A DNA stretch of 64,000 nucleotides, from contig NZ_LDZY01000002.1 of assembly GCF_001029285.1 (NCBI RefSeq), positions 310,001 through 374,000 of the forward strand. The letters run 5' to 3'. Below the pieces are notes generated by a model. The model was not told where the DNA came from, ran no database searches, and worked only from the letters and a program-made list of their open reading frames with translations. The DNA comes from Desulfosporosinus acididurans (GTDB taxonomy: Bacteria > Bacillota > Desulfitobacteriia > Desulfitobacteriales > Desulfitobacteriaceae). Below, one piece after another: positions 33,733-42,298 of the stretch. The first letter of the stretch is position 1; each line of letters starts with the position of its first letter. The position numbers and the translations under genes are program-made.

Positions 33733-34995
33733 ATGATGACTCTTAACTCCGGGGATATCGCATTTGTTTTTTTATCGACCATCTTAGTATTTTTAATGAC
33801 TCCAGGATTGGCGTTGTTTTATGGAGGGATGGTCAGAAAACGAAATGTCCTTTCAATAATGATGCAAAGTTTTGCCGCAATAGGGCTGGTTACCGTTGTC
33901 TGGGTCGTATTTGGGTATTCCTTAGCCTTTGGTCCCGATCATGGGCATATTATTGGAGGCTTGGACTGGTTTGCTTTAAAAAATGTGGGACTTACTCCTA
34001 ACCCTGATTATGCACCTTCGATCCCTCATTTATTGTTCTTTTTGTTTCAGCTAATGTTTGCCATTATTACTCCAGCGGTTGTCAGTGGCGCTACTGCAGA
34101 AAGAATGCGTTTCCCCGCTTTTCTCTTATTCATGTTCTTTTGGAGTACGTTCGTTTATATTCCTCTGGCCCATTGGGTTTGGGGAGTAGGGGGTTGGATG
34201 AGGAATCTCGGCGTCATGGACTTTGCCGGCGGAACAGTTGTAGAAATGGCATCAGGAGTATCTGGCTTGGTTGCAGCCCTAATCATTGGAAAACGGCTGA
34301 AAGTTGGGTACGAGTTTAATATTCCTCATAACATGCCTAATGTTCTCTTGGGGGGAGGTCTGTTGTGGTTCGGTTGGTTTGGTTTTAACGCCGGAGGGGC
34401 TATGGGTGCCAATGGACTGGCTGTTCTGGCTTTGGCCACAACCCAAATAGCAGGAGCAGCTGGAATGATCGGCTGGGCGCTCTTGGAATGGTTCCATCGC
34501 CGTCAAATTACTGTTTTTGGAGCAATCAGCGGTATTATTGCTGCTTTAGTTGCTATTACGCCTGCTGCAGGATTTGTATCGACTGGGAGTTCTCTGCTGA
34601 TTGGATTTGTCGCGGGAGGGGTTTGCTATTTAGGTGTTAGTGTACTTAAGGATAAGTTAGGTTACGATGATGCTCTCGATGTTTTTGGTATTCATGGTAT
34701 TGGAGGCACATGGGGAACCCTGGCTACTGGAATTTTTGCAGATATGCGTCTTAATCCCCAAGGCCATAATGGTTTGCTCAATGGCGGCGGAATTCATCCT
34801 GTTCTCATTCAGCTGCTTGCGATAGCTGTCACTTATGCCTTTACTGGCGTTATGACATTTGTTATTTTAAAAGTGGTTGCTTTGTTCACGCCACTAAGGG
34901 CAACCGATGATGAACAAGTCAATGGTTTAGATTTAACTCAACATCGAGAAAATGCTTATCCTGATTTTGAACTTACAGAGAATGTTTATATTTAA
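33733..34995 (+). CDS. amtB: Ammonium transporter, His-to-Glu variant at twin-His site
   Basis: The 420-residue, 11-segment membrane protein conducts ammonium across the cytoplasmic membrane. Typical Amt segments are present: ALFYGGMVRKRNVL, DFAGGTVV, LWFGWFGFNAGG and DVFGIHGIGGTWG. The second twin-His residue is kept (His321), but the first, normally in GGTVVHI, is Glu171 (GGTVVEMASG). The same change occurs in yeast Mep1 and Mep3. It may alter pore selectivity or rate. CAGGAGG precedes the ATG pair. A PII gene lies convergently downstream, not in the same operon as is usual. Confidence 0.95.
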   Translation: MMTLNSGDIAFVFLSTILVFLMTPGLALFYGGMVRKRNVLSIMMQSFAAIGLVTVVWVVFGYSLAFGPDHGHIIGGLDWFALKNVGLTPNPDYAPSIPHLLFFLFQLMFAIITPAVVSGATAERMRFPAFLLFMFFWSTFVYIPLAHWVWGVGGWMRNLGVMDFAGGTVVEMASGVSGLVAALIIGKRLKVGYEFNIPHNMPNVLLGGGLLWFGWFGFNAGGAMGANGLAVLALATTQIAGAAGMIGWALLEWFHRRQITVFGAISGIIAALVAITPAAGFVSTGSSLLIGFVAGGVCYLGVSVLKDKLGYDDALDVFGIHGIGGTWGTLATGIFADMRLNPQGHNGLLNGGGIHPVLIQLLAIAVTYAFTGVMTFVILKVVALFTPLRATDDEQVNGLDLTQHRENAYPDFELTENVYI

Positions 34996-35063
34996 GTTTA
35001 AGATAATAATCCCATTTAAATTTCCTAAATAGGTTCCCCAAAAAATTAAGTGGTTTCAAAAGG

Positions 35064-35402
35064 TTAGAGAGCCTCTTCGCCATGTTCACCTGTCCTGATC
35101 CGGATTGCATCAGCTACGTCGTAAACAAAGATTTTACCGTCGCCGAATTTGCCGGTTTTAGAAGATTCAACGATGGAAGAGATAACCTCATCAATCCTGG
35201 CTGAACTAACGACAACTTCAAGTTTTATTTTCGGCAAGAGCTTAGAGACAATTTCTTGACCGCGATAAATTTGGGTATACCCTTTTTGATTTCCAAATCC
35301 TGAGACATTAGAGACCGTCATCCCATTGATTCCTAGATCCGAAAGAGCTGTTTTAACATCATTTAGCTTTTCGGGCCGAATTATAGCTTCGATTTTTTTC
35401 AT
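35064..35402 (-). CDS. glnK: PII nitrogen regulatory protein
   Basis: The 112-residue protein is a PII signal protein that senses ATP/ADP and 2-oxoglutarate and controls ammonium transport. The N-terminus MKKIEAIIRPEKL, a T-loop with KGYTQIYRGQEI (Tyr in place for possible modification) and KTGKFGDGKIFVYDV near 85-100 are all typical. ATG at 35402 follows GGCGGTGA; a GTG three codons earlier lies within that site. It converges with amtB, with 68 bp between stop codons, so it is not cotranscribed with it. Pairing with AmtB is inferred. Confidence 0.93.
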   Translation of the reverse strand: MKKIEAIIRPEKLNDVKTALSDLGINGMTVSNVSGFGNQKGYTQIYRGQEIVSKLLPKIKLEVVVSSARIDEVISSIVESSKTGKFGDGKIFVYDVADAIRIRTGEHGEEAL

Positions 35403-35563
35403 GATTGTCACCGCCTGTTCATGGTTCTATGAGGAATATTTTAAGATACAATCCTCTTTATTATAACAGAAAGCCATTTGGGATAATATCCTCAGGTGCG
35501 AGTATCATAGATTTTAATAGAGACACTAACATAACTGATGCATCATCATATGAAAACCGGGTC

Positions 35564-35659
35564 TTAAACCCGGTTTTGTGGTGTCTTCTTCTTAAAGGGT
35601 GAATTTTTGCCTCGATCGGGTTTTCCTGTTTTGGTTGAATCAGCCGCTTTATTGGACAT
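35564..35659 (-). CDS. 31-residue basic protein
   Basis: ATG at 35659 follows AAGGAGG by 10 nt. The peptide is strongly basic (MSNKAADSTKTGKPDRGKNS, then FKKKTPQNRV) and hydrophilic, like small spore or nucleic-acid-binding proteins, but I do not recognise it. Its last codons overlap a hairpin (AAAACCGGGT with ACCCGGTTTT, 35553-35577) that looks like the transcript end. It lies downstream of another small protein on the same strand. Confidence 0.5.
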   Translation of the reverse strand: MSNKAADSTKTGKPDRGKNSPFKKKTPQNRV

Positions 35660-35763
35660 GTTAAATAGGCCTCCTTAATCCTTGTTGATTATTTTTCTGC
35701 TGCCAGAGTATCCGGGCTTTCAGGAGTCTTAACATTAATGCAAGGCGAATCCTGATGAAACAG

Positions 35764-35898
35764 TTACTGAGGAAAGGTAGTTTCTTTATCTCTGCCGTAA
35801 TCTGTGCGCCCATCCTGGTCTGCTGAATGTCCGCAGGGGAGATCTTCACGCTTTGGAAAGGGCCGCTTTTTTGCTTTGAACTGATCTTGTTGTTCCAT
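35764..35898 (-). CDS. 44-residue charged protein
   Basis: ATG at 35898 follows GAGGAGGG by 5 nt. The product starts MEQQDQFKAKKRPFPKREDL and is rich in Lys, Asp and Gln, with one Cys and no membrane part. It precedes the 31-residue basic protein by about 100 bp, so the two are probably one small transcript. Such small hydrophilic proteins are often made during sporulation; that is inference only. Confidence 0.45.
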   Translation of the reverse strand: MEQQDQFKAKKRPFPKREDLPCGHSADQDGRTDYGRDKETTFPQ

Positions 35899-35998
35899 TC
35901 TTATCCCTCCTCGTAATGCATTTATAGTTCCCTGGTCAATCATTAATTTATACAAAGATTCGAAGAGGTAACTTCTGTATTAATATACGGAGATTATA

Positions 35999-36027
35999 TT
36001 GACATGGTATGTAACACATGTTAGACT
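35999..36027 (+). promoter_or_regulatory. Promoter of the SAM-riboswitch transcript
   Basis: TTGACA (35999-36004), 17 bp, TAGACT (36022-36027), about 25 bp before the riboswitch P1 stem. Confidence 0.6.
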
Positions 36028-36052
36028 CAGCGTAGTGAATTGTATAAGTATG

Positions 36053-36226
36053 CTCTTATCCGGAGTGGTGGAGGGACTAGCCCAATGAAACCCGGCAACC
36101 CGCTTTGCTGTGACAATGTTTGTCAGCGCAAGGTATGGTGCTAATTCTTGCAGGAGTGAATTCTTCTGATAGATAAGAGGAGTGTCGATGAATAATTTGG
36201 CCTCTTCGAACTAGAAGAGGCCTTTT
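36053..36226 (+). promoter_or_regulatory. SAM-I (S-box) riboswitch with terminator
   Basis: The aptamer covers 36053-36179. P1 is CTCTTATC (36053-36060) with GATAAGAG (36172-36179), and the conserved core GTGGAGGGACTAGCCC, ATGAAACCCGGCAACC is present. The expression platform is the hairpin GGCCTCTT/AAGAGGCC (36199-36222) followed by TTTTC. The 3' strand of P1 (AAGAGG) can pair with CCTCTT of the terminator, the expected antiterminator switch. High SAM should stop transcription of the homocysteine genes that follow. Confidence 0.95.
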
Positions 36227-36360
36227 CGATGCCTATGTATAGTATAGGCATACGAAAGGGATTTTTCAGGTCTCCTGGCTCCAGATCACTCTATTTAGAA
36301 GGGGAATTTCTTAAAGAATACAAGGATAAAGCGGAACAAAATCTGGAGGTGGGGTCTTTT

Positions 36361-37557
36361 ATGAGTATTGAGAAAACATACGCAGAGATTAACGCTAAGA
36401 TCAAAACTGGGAAAGCCGTTGTTGTGACAGCAGAGGAACTAATAGCGTTGGTAGAGGAAAAAGGGCTTACAGAGGCAACCCGTGAGGTCGATGTTGTCAC
36501 AACGGGAACCTTTGCCCCAATGTGTTCCTCAGGAGCTTTTTTGAGTTTCGGGCATACGAAGCCGCGCATGAAAATGCAGAAGGTCTGGCTCAACGGTGTA
36601 TCAGCCTATGCGGGAATTGCAGCTGTTGATGCTTATCTTGGGGCAGCAGAGCTGCCTGAGGAAGATCCCTTGAATAGTAATTTTCCTGGTGAGTTCCGCT
36701 ATGGCGGGGGACATGTCATACAAGATTTGGTAGCTCGTAAACCAGTTAAACTAAAAGCTATAGCTTATGGAACGAATTGTTATCCCCGCAAGAGCTTGGA
36801 AACTATGATAACGCTTGATGAGATCAATGAGGCTATTCTTTTTAACCCGCGTAATGCCTATCAGAATTATAACTGTGCGGTGAATTTAACTGATCGGACA
36901 GTTTATACTTACATGGGAATGTTGAAACCCCAAATGGGTAATGCAAACTATTCCACCTCAGGAGAACTGAGTCCTCTTCTAAAGGATCCTCATTTTAAAA
37001 CGATTGGTGTAGGTACGAAGATTTTCCTCGGCGGCGGTGTGGGGTATGTGGCCTGGAACGGGACTCAGCATTTCCCGGCCATGACGAATGTCGATGGAAA
37101 AGAGCTTGGCGGCGCAGGGGGTACCCTTGCTGTTATTGGCGATCTGAAACAAATGAGTCCTAAGTGGCTGGTCGGTACCAGCTTTCTAGGTTACGGGGCA
37201 ACACTTAGCGTGGGAATTGGAATACCAATTCCGCTGCTCAATGAAGAAATTACCCGCTATGCTGCTATGAAGGATGAAGATTTGTTTGCCCCCATAGTAG
37301 ACTACGGAGAAGCATATCCCTCCTTTACTCCTGGAAACTTGGGGTATGTCAGTTATGCAGAACTGAAAAGCGGCAAGATAACGGTGCAGGGCAAAGAAAT
37401 CCAAACCTCACCCTTGTCAAGTATGCCAAGAGCTCGGGAGGTTGCTGCGACGCTTAAAAAATGGATCCAGAAGGGAGACTTCTTATTAACTGAGCCAGTT
37501 AAGTCCCTCCCGTCACCAGCAGATGGAATTGTGGCTCATAGTATTAAGGAGGTTTAA
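36361..37557 (+). CDS. DUF39 homocysteine biosynthesis protein
   Basis: The 398-residue protein belongs to DUF39 (COG1900), which in methanogens works with a NIL-ferredoxin protein to make homocysteine from aspartate semialdehyde and sulfide, bypassing acylhomoserine. A conserved Cys is seen at residue 55 (FAPMCSSGAF), near where the Methanosarcina homologue has its essential Cys, and another in YGTNCYPRK. ATG at 36361 follows GGAGGTGG; the frame extends upstream into the riboswitch terminator, so earlier starts are not real. It is first in a three-gene operon under a SAM-I riboswitch, which independently supports a methionine-pathway role. Confidence 0.9.
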   Translation: MSIEKTYAEINAKIKTGKAVVVTAEELIALVEEKGLTEATREVDVVTTGTFAPMCSSGAFLSFGHTKPRMKMQKVWLNGVSAYAGIAAVDAYLGAAELPEEDPLNSNFPGEFRYGGGHVIQDLVARKPVKLKAIAYGTNCYPRKSLETMITLDEINEAILFNPRNAYQNYNCAVNLTDRTVYTYMGMLKPQMGNANYSTSGELSPLLKDPHFKTIGVGTKIFLGGGVGYVAWNGTQHFPAMTNVDGKELGGAGGTLAVIGDLKQMSPKWLVGTSFLGYGATLSVGIGIPIPLLNEEITRYAAMKDEDLFAPIVDYGEAYPSFTPGNLGYVSYAELKSGKITVQGKEIQTSPLSSMPRAREVAATLKKWIQKGDFLLTEPVKSLPSPADGIVAHSIKEV

Positions 37558-37561
37558 TTAT

Positions 37562-37963
37562 ATGGCACCGAAAAGAATCGTTTTGCGCTTTAGATCCGAT
37601 ATCTCGGTCAAGCCTATCGTCTATCGTCTCGTTAAGGACTTTGACTTAGTTGTTAATATTGTTAGAGCAGATGTTAATCCTCAAAAAGAGGGAACTATGG
37701 TGTTAGAGGTCACTGGAGATCAGAGCGAAAAAGGGCTCGCATATTTGCGTGAGTTGGGGGTTTCTGTCCAAGATCTTAAACAAGGAATTGTCCGCAATGA
37801 AGAAAAGTGTGTAATGTGCGGAGCTTGTACGGGACTTTGCCCCACAGGGGCTTTATACATCGAGCGTCCTTCTATGGAGGTTCATTTTGATGAAGACCAG
37901 TGCATCGTTTGTATGCTATGTACGAAAATTTGCCCGATGCGGGCAATGGAGGTTCATCTCTAA
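37562..37963 (+). CDS. NIL-domain / 4Fe-4S ferredoxin protein
   Basis: The 133-residue protein has an N-terminal NIL domain (about residues 1-72, as in MetN C-termini) and a C-terminal double [4Fe-4S] ferredoxin with CVMCGACTGLCPTGAL and CIVCMLCTKICPMRAM. In methanogens this protein pairs with DUF39 in sulfide-dependent homocysteine formation, probably as electron donor or sulfur carrier partner. ATG at 37562 follows AAGGAGGT, overlapping nothing; the gene starts 4 nt after the DUF39 stop. Role by homology and riboswitch context. Confidence 0.9.
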   Translation: MAPKRIVLRFRSDISVKPIVYRLVKDFDLVVNIVRADVNPQKEGTMVLEVTGDQSEKGLAYLRELGVSVQDLKQGIVRNEEKCVMCGACTGLCPTGALYIERPSMEVHFDEDQCIVCMLCTKICPMRAMEVHL

Positions 37964-38710
37964 GTGGACTTTTCAGAACGTACCTACCGGCAGCTGCATC
38001 GCCAAGATGACCTGCAGCATTTTCAAGTGATGGTGCAAGAAACGGATCTGGATATCGGGATTCGTAAAGAACGTTTTTCTCCAGAATTGGTGAAATGGAT
38101 CGAGGATACAATCTGTTCCTGCCGCAAGCCCTTGGAGACGTATATTCAAAAAGACCCAGGGTTTCAAAAGGCCTTAATTCCTTATGAAGTACCTGAGGAT
38201 GCCCCCTTGATCGTTAAAACCATGTCTGAAGCCGGTCGTTTAGCGGGTGTAGGCCCAATGGCGGCTGTGGCGGGAGCAGTAGCTGAGTGGGTAGGAAAAG
38301 CGATAGCCAAACGCTCTCGGGATGTTATCGTGGAAAACGGCGGAGATATTTTCATGAAAACGACTCGCATTCGTAAAGTTGGAATCTTCGCCGGAGATTC
38401 CCCTTTGTCAAACCGGATAGCCCTTGAAATCCATCCGGAACAGACTCCCCTTGGAATATGCACGTCTTCCGGTAAAGTGGGTCCTTCGCTAAGTTTTGGC
38501 AAGGCTGATGCCGTAGTTATTCTTTCTACTTCTGCAGCTTTGGCGGATGCTGTAGCAACTGCTTGCGGAAACTTAATACAATCGGAGCGGGATTTGGAAA
38601 AAACCGTTGAATTTGCCTCTCAGATCCCAGGAATCAAGGGATGTCTGGCAATTAAGAATGACCAATTAGCTGCCTGGGGGACTATTAAACTCGTGCCAAT
38701 GAACGTGTAA
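37964..38710 (+). CDS. UPF0280 (ApbE-related) protein
   Basis: The 248-residue protein is of the UPF0280 family, distantly related to ApbE flavin transferases (ENGGDIFMK near residues 126-134 and GICTSSGKVGPSLSFGKADA near 165-184). Its methanogen homologue is linked to the same sulfur pathway as DUF39 and NIL-ferredoxin. The start is GTG, directly after the upstream stop, with GGAGG inside the ferredoxin gene. As last gene of the SAM-riboswitch operon it probably helps build or run the homocysteine-forming system; the chemistry is unknown. Confidence 0.88.
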   Translation: MDFSERTYRQLHRQDDLQHFQVMVQETDLDIGIRKERFSPELVKWIEDTICSCRKPLETYIQKDPGFQKALIPYEVPEDAPLIVKTMSEAGRLAGVGPMAAVAGAVAEWVGKAIAKRSRDVIVENGGDIFMKTTRIRKVGIFAGDSPLSNRIALEIHPEQTPLGICTSSGKVGPSLSFGKADAVVILSTSAALADAVATACGNLIQSERDLEKTVEFASQIPGIKGCLAIKNDQLAAWGTIKLVPMNV

Positions 38711-38791
38711 TATTATCCATTGGTCACAGTATTATTAAAAATTGTAGTTTTTCAGGGGACTCTACCCCACCTGAAGTTAACGAAGTACCCA

Positions 38792-38949
38792 CCCCCACTT
38801 ATAGGAGGACACTGAAAAACTTTATCCCCGAGAAGGTCAGCACCATATATAGTGCTGACTTTCCATTTTCCTGCAGTATATGGTGGCCTTGAATAACCAA
38901 ACAGTAGATTCTCCTAGATTTTCAGTGGCCTCACTTATAGGAGTGGGGG
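38792..38949. mobile_element. MITE-like inverted-repeat element (158 bp)
   Basis: The ends are inverted repeats: CCCCCACT (38792-38799) plus CACTGAAAA (38810-38818) on the left match AGTGGGGG (38942-38949) plus TTTTCAGTG (38919-38927) on the right. An inner hairpin GTCAGCAC/GTGCTGAC (38836-38859) is present and no gene fits. It looks like a non-autonomous transposon relic downstream of the homocysteine operon. Confidence 0.5.
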
Positions 38950-38978
38950 GCTTAAAAACTGGATAAAAGAGAAAAAAA

Positions 38979-39005
38979 AACCCTCCCCGTCGGGAGGTTT
39001 TAGTT
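38979..39005 (+). terminator. Terminator before the DUF6385 gene
   Basis: CCTCCC/GGGAGG stem with A-tract before and TTTTAG after. Confidence 0.7.
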
Positions 39006-39226
39006 TTGCGCAATTATCTTTATCTTCTTATTAATTCCTTTGTACAACCCTAATTTAGCACGAAATACGAAAGGAATCAATGCCCATTTTTTGGATCATT
39101 AATCTTGCTGATCTTAAAGAGTTACTAAAAAATAATATTTTTCGGTTTGTTACAAGTTTAAGTGCTATTTGTGCCAATTGATCTATAGGATAAATTGAAA
39201 CAATTGCCCAAGACAGGGGGCTAACT

Positions 39227-40273
39227 ATGAAAAAGACTGTGACAAATCAGATTTGTAATGGTGATTTTAAAAAAGCTTGTGAACATGGAGATTTTCCACA
39301 AGACTGGTTGCCCATTGGCGGAAATTATGCGTCGAAATGGAATTTTATGCAGGAATCTCAAGGCAGAGTTGGCGTAGAAATTATTAATTCAGCAAGCGTT
39401 AAGGCGGGAATTATCCAAACAAATGACAGTACCATAGAGGTCAGCGGAAAGAAGCATTGGCTGGTAAAAGTGGTTTTTCAATGTCGAGAACCTGCCTTGC
39501 AAGTATTTCTATATCTTTATCCAATTCTTGCTAACGGAGATGTTTTACTGCCGAGGATGTTTTGCTTTAATTCTGGGTCAAGCACTCGGGAAATTGTGCA
39601 ATTTAGGAAATTAATAATCATCGAGCCGGAGATTAAAGATCTGCGTCTGGAAACAGGAATCATGGGTCCAGGCCAGTTAGCACTCTACAAATTAGTGGCC
39701 CATCCACTTACCCCTAAACGTTTCAGGAGAATGATCAACAAACCAATTAGTCCTCCGATCGAACATATTCAATCCATTGGAGAAATTTTAAAACCAATCC
39801 AGCTTGCGACTCCGATTCCGCTAAACATTCCTGTTAACATTCAAGCGAAAGTTCATGGGGATATTCGAAATTTAACATCTCAACGTGACAAAGTGCAAAT
39901 CTATGGAAGTATGCAAGTGCCTTTGGCTACAACCAGTATTGGACGGGCTCAAGTTGAAATAAGTGGTCATGGATTTCAAGAAAGCATCGAAGAAGTTTCA
40001 GCTGGTCAAGTCATATGCTATTCAACCATTCGTGATGTTTCTGCCCTTTCCCGTTATTCCTTTGCCATATACAATATGGGACCTGAACTCGTCTATGTGC
40101 AGGCTCAACTAAGCCCGGACGGCTTTCATTGGCTGAATATCGGTAAACGAAAAAACGTGGAACCAGAAACCATAATTATGGTTGCCCCGGAAGGTTTTTT
40201 ACGCTATGCCAGATTAAGCTTTGAGGCCCTAGGTTTAACCTCCTTGAGAGTTTGGGTTCAGGCTCAAAATTAG
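39227..40273 (+). CDS. DUF6385-domain protein, spore-type
   Basis: The 348-residue protein has two parts. Residues about 1-165 form a beta-rich carbohydrate-binding-like domain starting NQICNGDFKKACEHGDFPQDW. The C-terminal 130 residues match the DUF6385 style (IYGSMQVPLATTSIGRAQVE, then VISYSTIRDVSALSRYSFAIYN-like text and SPDGFHW), found in proteins of spore-forming Firmicutes. No signal peptide is present, in keeping with assembly on spores inside the mother cell. AGGGGG precedes the ATG. Spore location is inference. Confidence 0.7.
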   Translation: MKKTVTNQICNGDFKKACEHGDFPQDWLPIGGNYASKWNFMQESQGRVGVEIINSASVKAGIIQTNDSTIEVSGKKHWLVKVVFQCREPALQVFLYLYPILANGDVLLPRMFCFNSGSSTREIVQFRKLIIIEPEIKDLRLETGIMGPGQLALYKLVAHPLTPKRFRRMINKPISPPIEHIQSIGEILKPIQLATPIPLNIPVNIQAKVHGDIRNLTSQRDKVQIYGSMQVPLATTSIGRAQVEISGHGFQESIEEVSAGQVICYSTIRDVSALSRYSFAIYNMGPELVYVQAQLSPDGFHWLNIGKRKNVEPETIIMVAPEGFLRYARLSFEALGLTSLRVWVQAQN

Positions 40274-40347
40274 GTAAGGGAGGAACAGATTGTCATCCTT
40301 CAAAATATACTGAATCACAAGAGATTCATATCTGGGGGGCGTTTGCT

Positions 40348-40659
40348 GTGGATGGCTTAGCTTTAATATCTATATTGGCCGTGGTGGTTGAAAAATTGGT
40401 TGAGATCTTTAAGGATATCGTATATGCAATTCCGATTTTCCCGAATAAGTTCAGGCCCTTAACGTTGGAATTGTTGAGTTTAACGTTTGGGTTAATTCTT
40501 GCTTTTCAAAGCAATGTTAATGCTTTGCAATTGCTCAATGTTAATACGATCAATCCCATAACTGGAGTTGTTATAACCGGCTTGGTCATTGGCAAAGGAG
40601 CCAATTTTGCTCATGATTTTTTCCATACGGTTGGACAAAACCAAACAAGGAGACAGTAG
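40348..40659 (+). CDS. Small membrane protein, holin-like
   Basis: GTG at 40348, 9 nt after GGGGGG, gives 103 residues; a longer frame from 40252 overlaps the previous gene and lacks a ribosome site. The protein has an N-terminal hydrophobic helix, a second segment (LELLSLTFGLILAFQ) and a third (ITGVVITGLVIGKGANFAHDF), resembling small phage-type holins. Function unknown. The gap 40660-40994 is AT-rich and shows no gene. Confidence 0.5.
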   Translation: MDGLALISILAVVVEKLVEIFKDIVYAIPIFPNKFRPLTLELLSLTFGLILAFQSNVNALQLLNVNTINPITGVVITGLVIGKGANFAHDFFHTVGQNQTRRQ

Positions 40660-40994
40660 CAGGATTTTATGGATATTCATTATGCAACGGCCCCTTGTTC
40701 TGTTTTAGCTTGGACCTTTGGCATGGAAGATACCAATTAATAGAAGATAATTATTTATAAGGAGCCCTGATATTGGGCTTCTAAACTATGTCTCAAGGTT
40801 TCTTGCTGTAGTAATGACATTAAATTAGCAGATAAGTTTACTTAATAAAGATTATATAGTGCTTATTCAAAACTAAATCGTTACGTCTAAACATGAATAC
40901 TATACTAACAAGGCGATGAAATTATATGTTAGGGAGGAGAATTGTAGTCAATAGTTAGCTAAACTTGTAATTATTTTAATAAGGAGGAATTCAT

Positions 40995-41219
40995 ATGGCT
41001 CAATCACGATGCTTGAAATGTGGGGGCCAAAAATTTGAAGCTGTTTATGCCAATAATCTGGAAGGAACGACGCGAGCAGTACTCTTTATTCAGTGTGTTG
41101 AATGTGGGTCAGTTGTAGGAGCGCTTGATTTTCTTAATATTAGTGTAAAAGCTGCACGGGTAAAAAATGATCTTCAAATCACGATAGAGCGATTATTAAG
41201 TCGTTTAAATGGCTCATGA
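40995..41219 (+). CDS. Small zinc-ribbon protein
   Basis: The 74-residue protein has two CxxC pairs, CLKCGG at residues 6-11 and CVECGS near 34-39, a zinc ribbon. The C-terminal half is a short helix (RVKNDLQITIERLLSRLN). AAGGAGGAA precedes the ATG. It lies about 0.8 kb before gvpA and might belong to the gas-vesicle region, but no known gvp gene has this form. Confidence 0.6.
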   Translation: MAQSRCLKCGGQKFEAVYANNLEGTTRAVLFIQCVECGSVVGALDFLNISVKAARVKNDLQITIERLLSRLNGS

Positions 41220-41326
41220 GAACAGGAAGATCTGGAAGATGATTATTATATGCAGGAGGAAATAATTATTGTGAGAATGACCGGATGAACTGATCAATTT
41301 CCACATCTAGTTAGGAGGAGATTAAT

Positions 41327-41776
41327 GTGATGAGTACAATTGTTATAGGACTTTGCTTTTTTTTAGTAGTTGCATTAGCTATTGTTTTCATAAAATCCCG
41401 CAATGGTTATAAGGAGATAGACGAAAAATATGGTAAACCCTACGCTGCGAAAGTGATCAAAATGATTGGCGGTCATCCTGAGTTAAAACAAGGGACAATG
41501 GCTATCTCGTTTCATCCAATGGATGCTATAGCCTTTAACCGTAAAGTTTTCCACTTATCACAGATTAATTCGATAAAAATTATCTCAGAGTTACCTAAAC
41601 TTCCGAACATTAAAAGAGAGGCTAATGAGAAACCTGCGTTAGACGAGAAATTTCTTTGCATTGTTACTAAAGATGGCATTGATGAACATGAAATAATATT
41701 CACTGCGTCATCCGACTTTGAACTAATTGCAAACACTCTTATGCGGAAATGGAAAAGGTACAACCTTAAAGGGTAG
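41327..41776 (+). CDS. Membrane-anchored hypothetical protein
   Basis: The 149-residue protein has one N-terminal membrane helix (IVIGLCFFLVVALAIVFI) and a cytosolic beta-rich domain of about 110 residues that resembles a PH-like fold (HPMDAIAFNRKVFHLSQINSI). GTG at 41327 or the next-codon ATG at 41330 may start it, after AGGAGGAG. It is the last gene before the gas-vesicle cluster. No function assigned. The gap 41777-42015 shows no clear gene. Confidence 0.5.
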   Translation: MMSTIVIGLCFFLVVALAIVFIKSRNGYKEIDEKYGKPYAAKVIKMIGGHPELKQGTMAISFHPMDAIAFNRKVFHLSQINSIKIISELPKLPNIKREANEKPALDEKFLCIVTKDGIDEHEIIFTASSDFELIANTLMRKWKRYNLKG

Positions 41777-42015
41777 TTGAACGTTGATTTTGAAATTGAG
41801 GGAATGCCCTTTTTAACGGTAACGAGAAGAGCCCTCAGCACATAGAGTGTAGGGGAACGGAGAGAGGGATTTAATTGCTAAAAGCTAGAAAAGCTTGCAC
41901 ACCTTTTGGGCAATTCACATAAATTGGGAGTGAAAGAGATTGAGGGAAGGTGAAAAGTAAATCTAGTGCAATATCCCAAAGATCCTCTTCTAAAATTTAG
42001 AAAGGTGGCAGAAAA

Positions 42016-42222
42016 ATGAAAAAGGACATTGACTCCTCAAGTTTAGCCGAAGTTGTGGATCGGATTTTAGAAAAAGGTATTGTAATTGACGCTTATGTGC
42101 GTGTTTCTCTCGTTGGAATCGAATTGCTCGCAGTTGATGCTCGTGTAGTAATTGCAAGTGTTAATACTTGGCTGAGATACGCAGCAGCTGTTGGATTAAC
42201 AGAAATGCACCATGACTTTTAA
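42016..42222 (+). CDS. gvpA: Gas vesicle structural protein GvpA (copy 1)
   Basis: The 68-residue protein is a typical Gvp[21 protein letters not shown], then [20 protein letters not shown] and a short helix. GvpA polymerises into ribs that form the hollow, gas-filled shell giving buoyancy. AAAGGTGG precedes the ATG. It is first in the gvp cluster. Two more copies are at 43917 and 48410; copies 1 and 3 are most alike. Confidence 0.97.
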   Translation: MKKDIDSSSLAEVVDRILEKGIVIDAYVRVSLVGIELLAVDARVVIASVNTWLRYAAAVGLTEMHHDF

Positions 42223-42298
42223 TCTAACGATTTAGAAATCCTTTATGGGAGGGGGAAATGCTCCCTCCCATTCATTTAGCTGCAAAGGGGAAGTAAGA

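Noticed and set aside
38836-38859. GTCAGCAC/GTGCTGAC hairpin as a terminator of the homocysteine operon
   Set aside because: No T-run follows; it lies inside the inverted-repeat element and is better seen as part of that.
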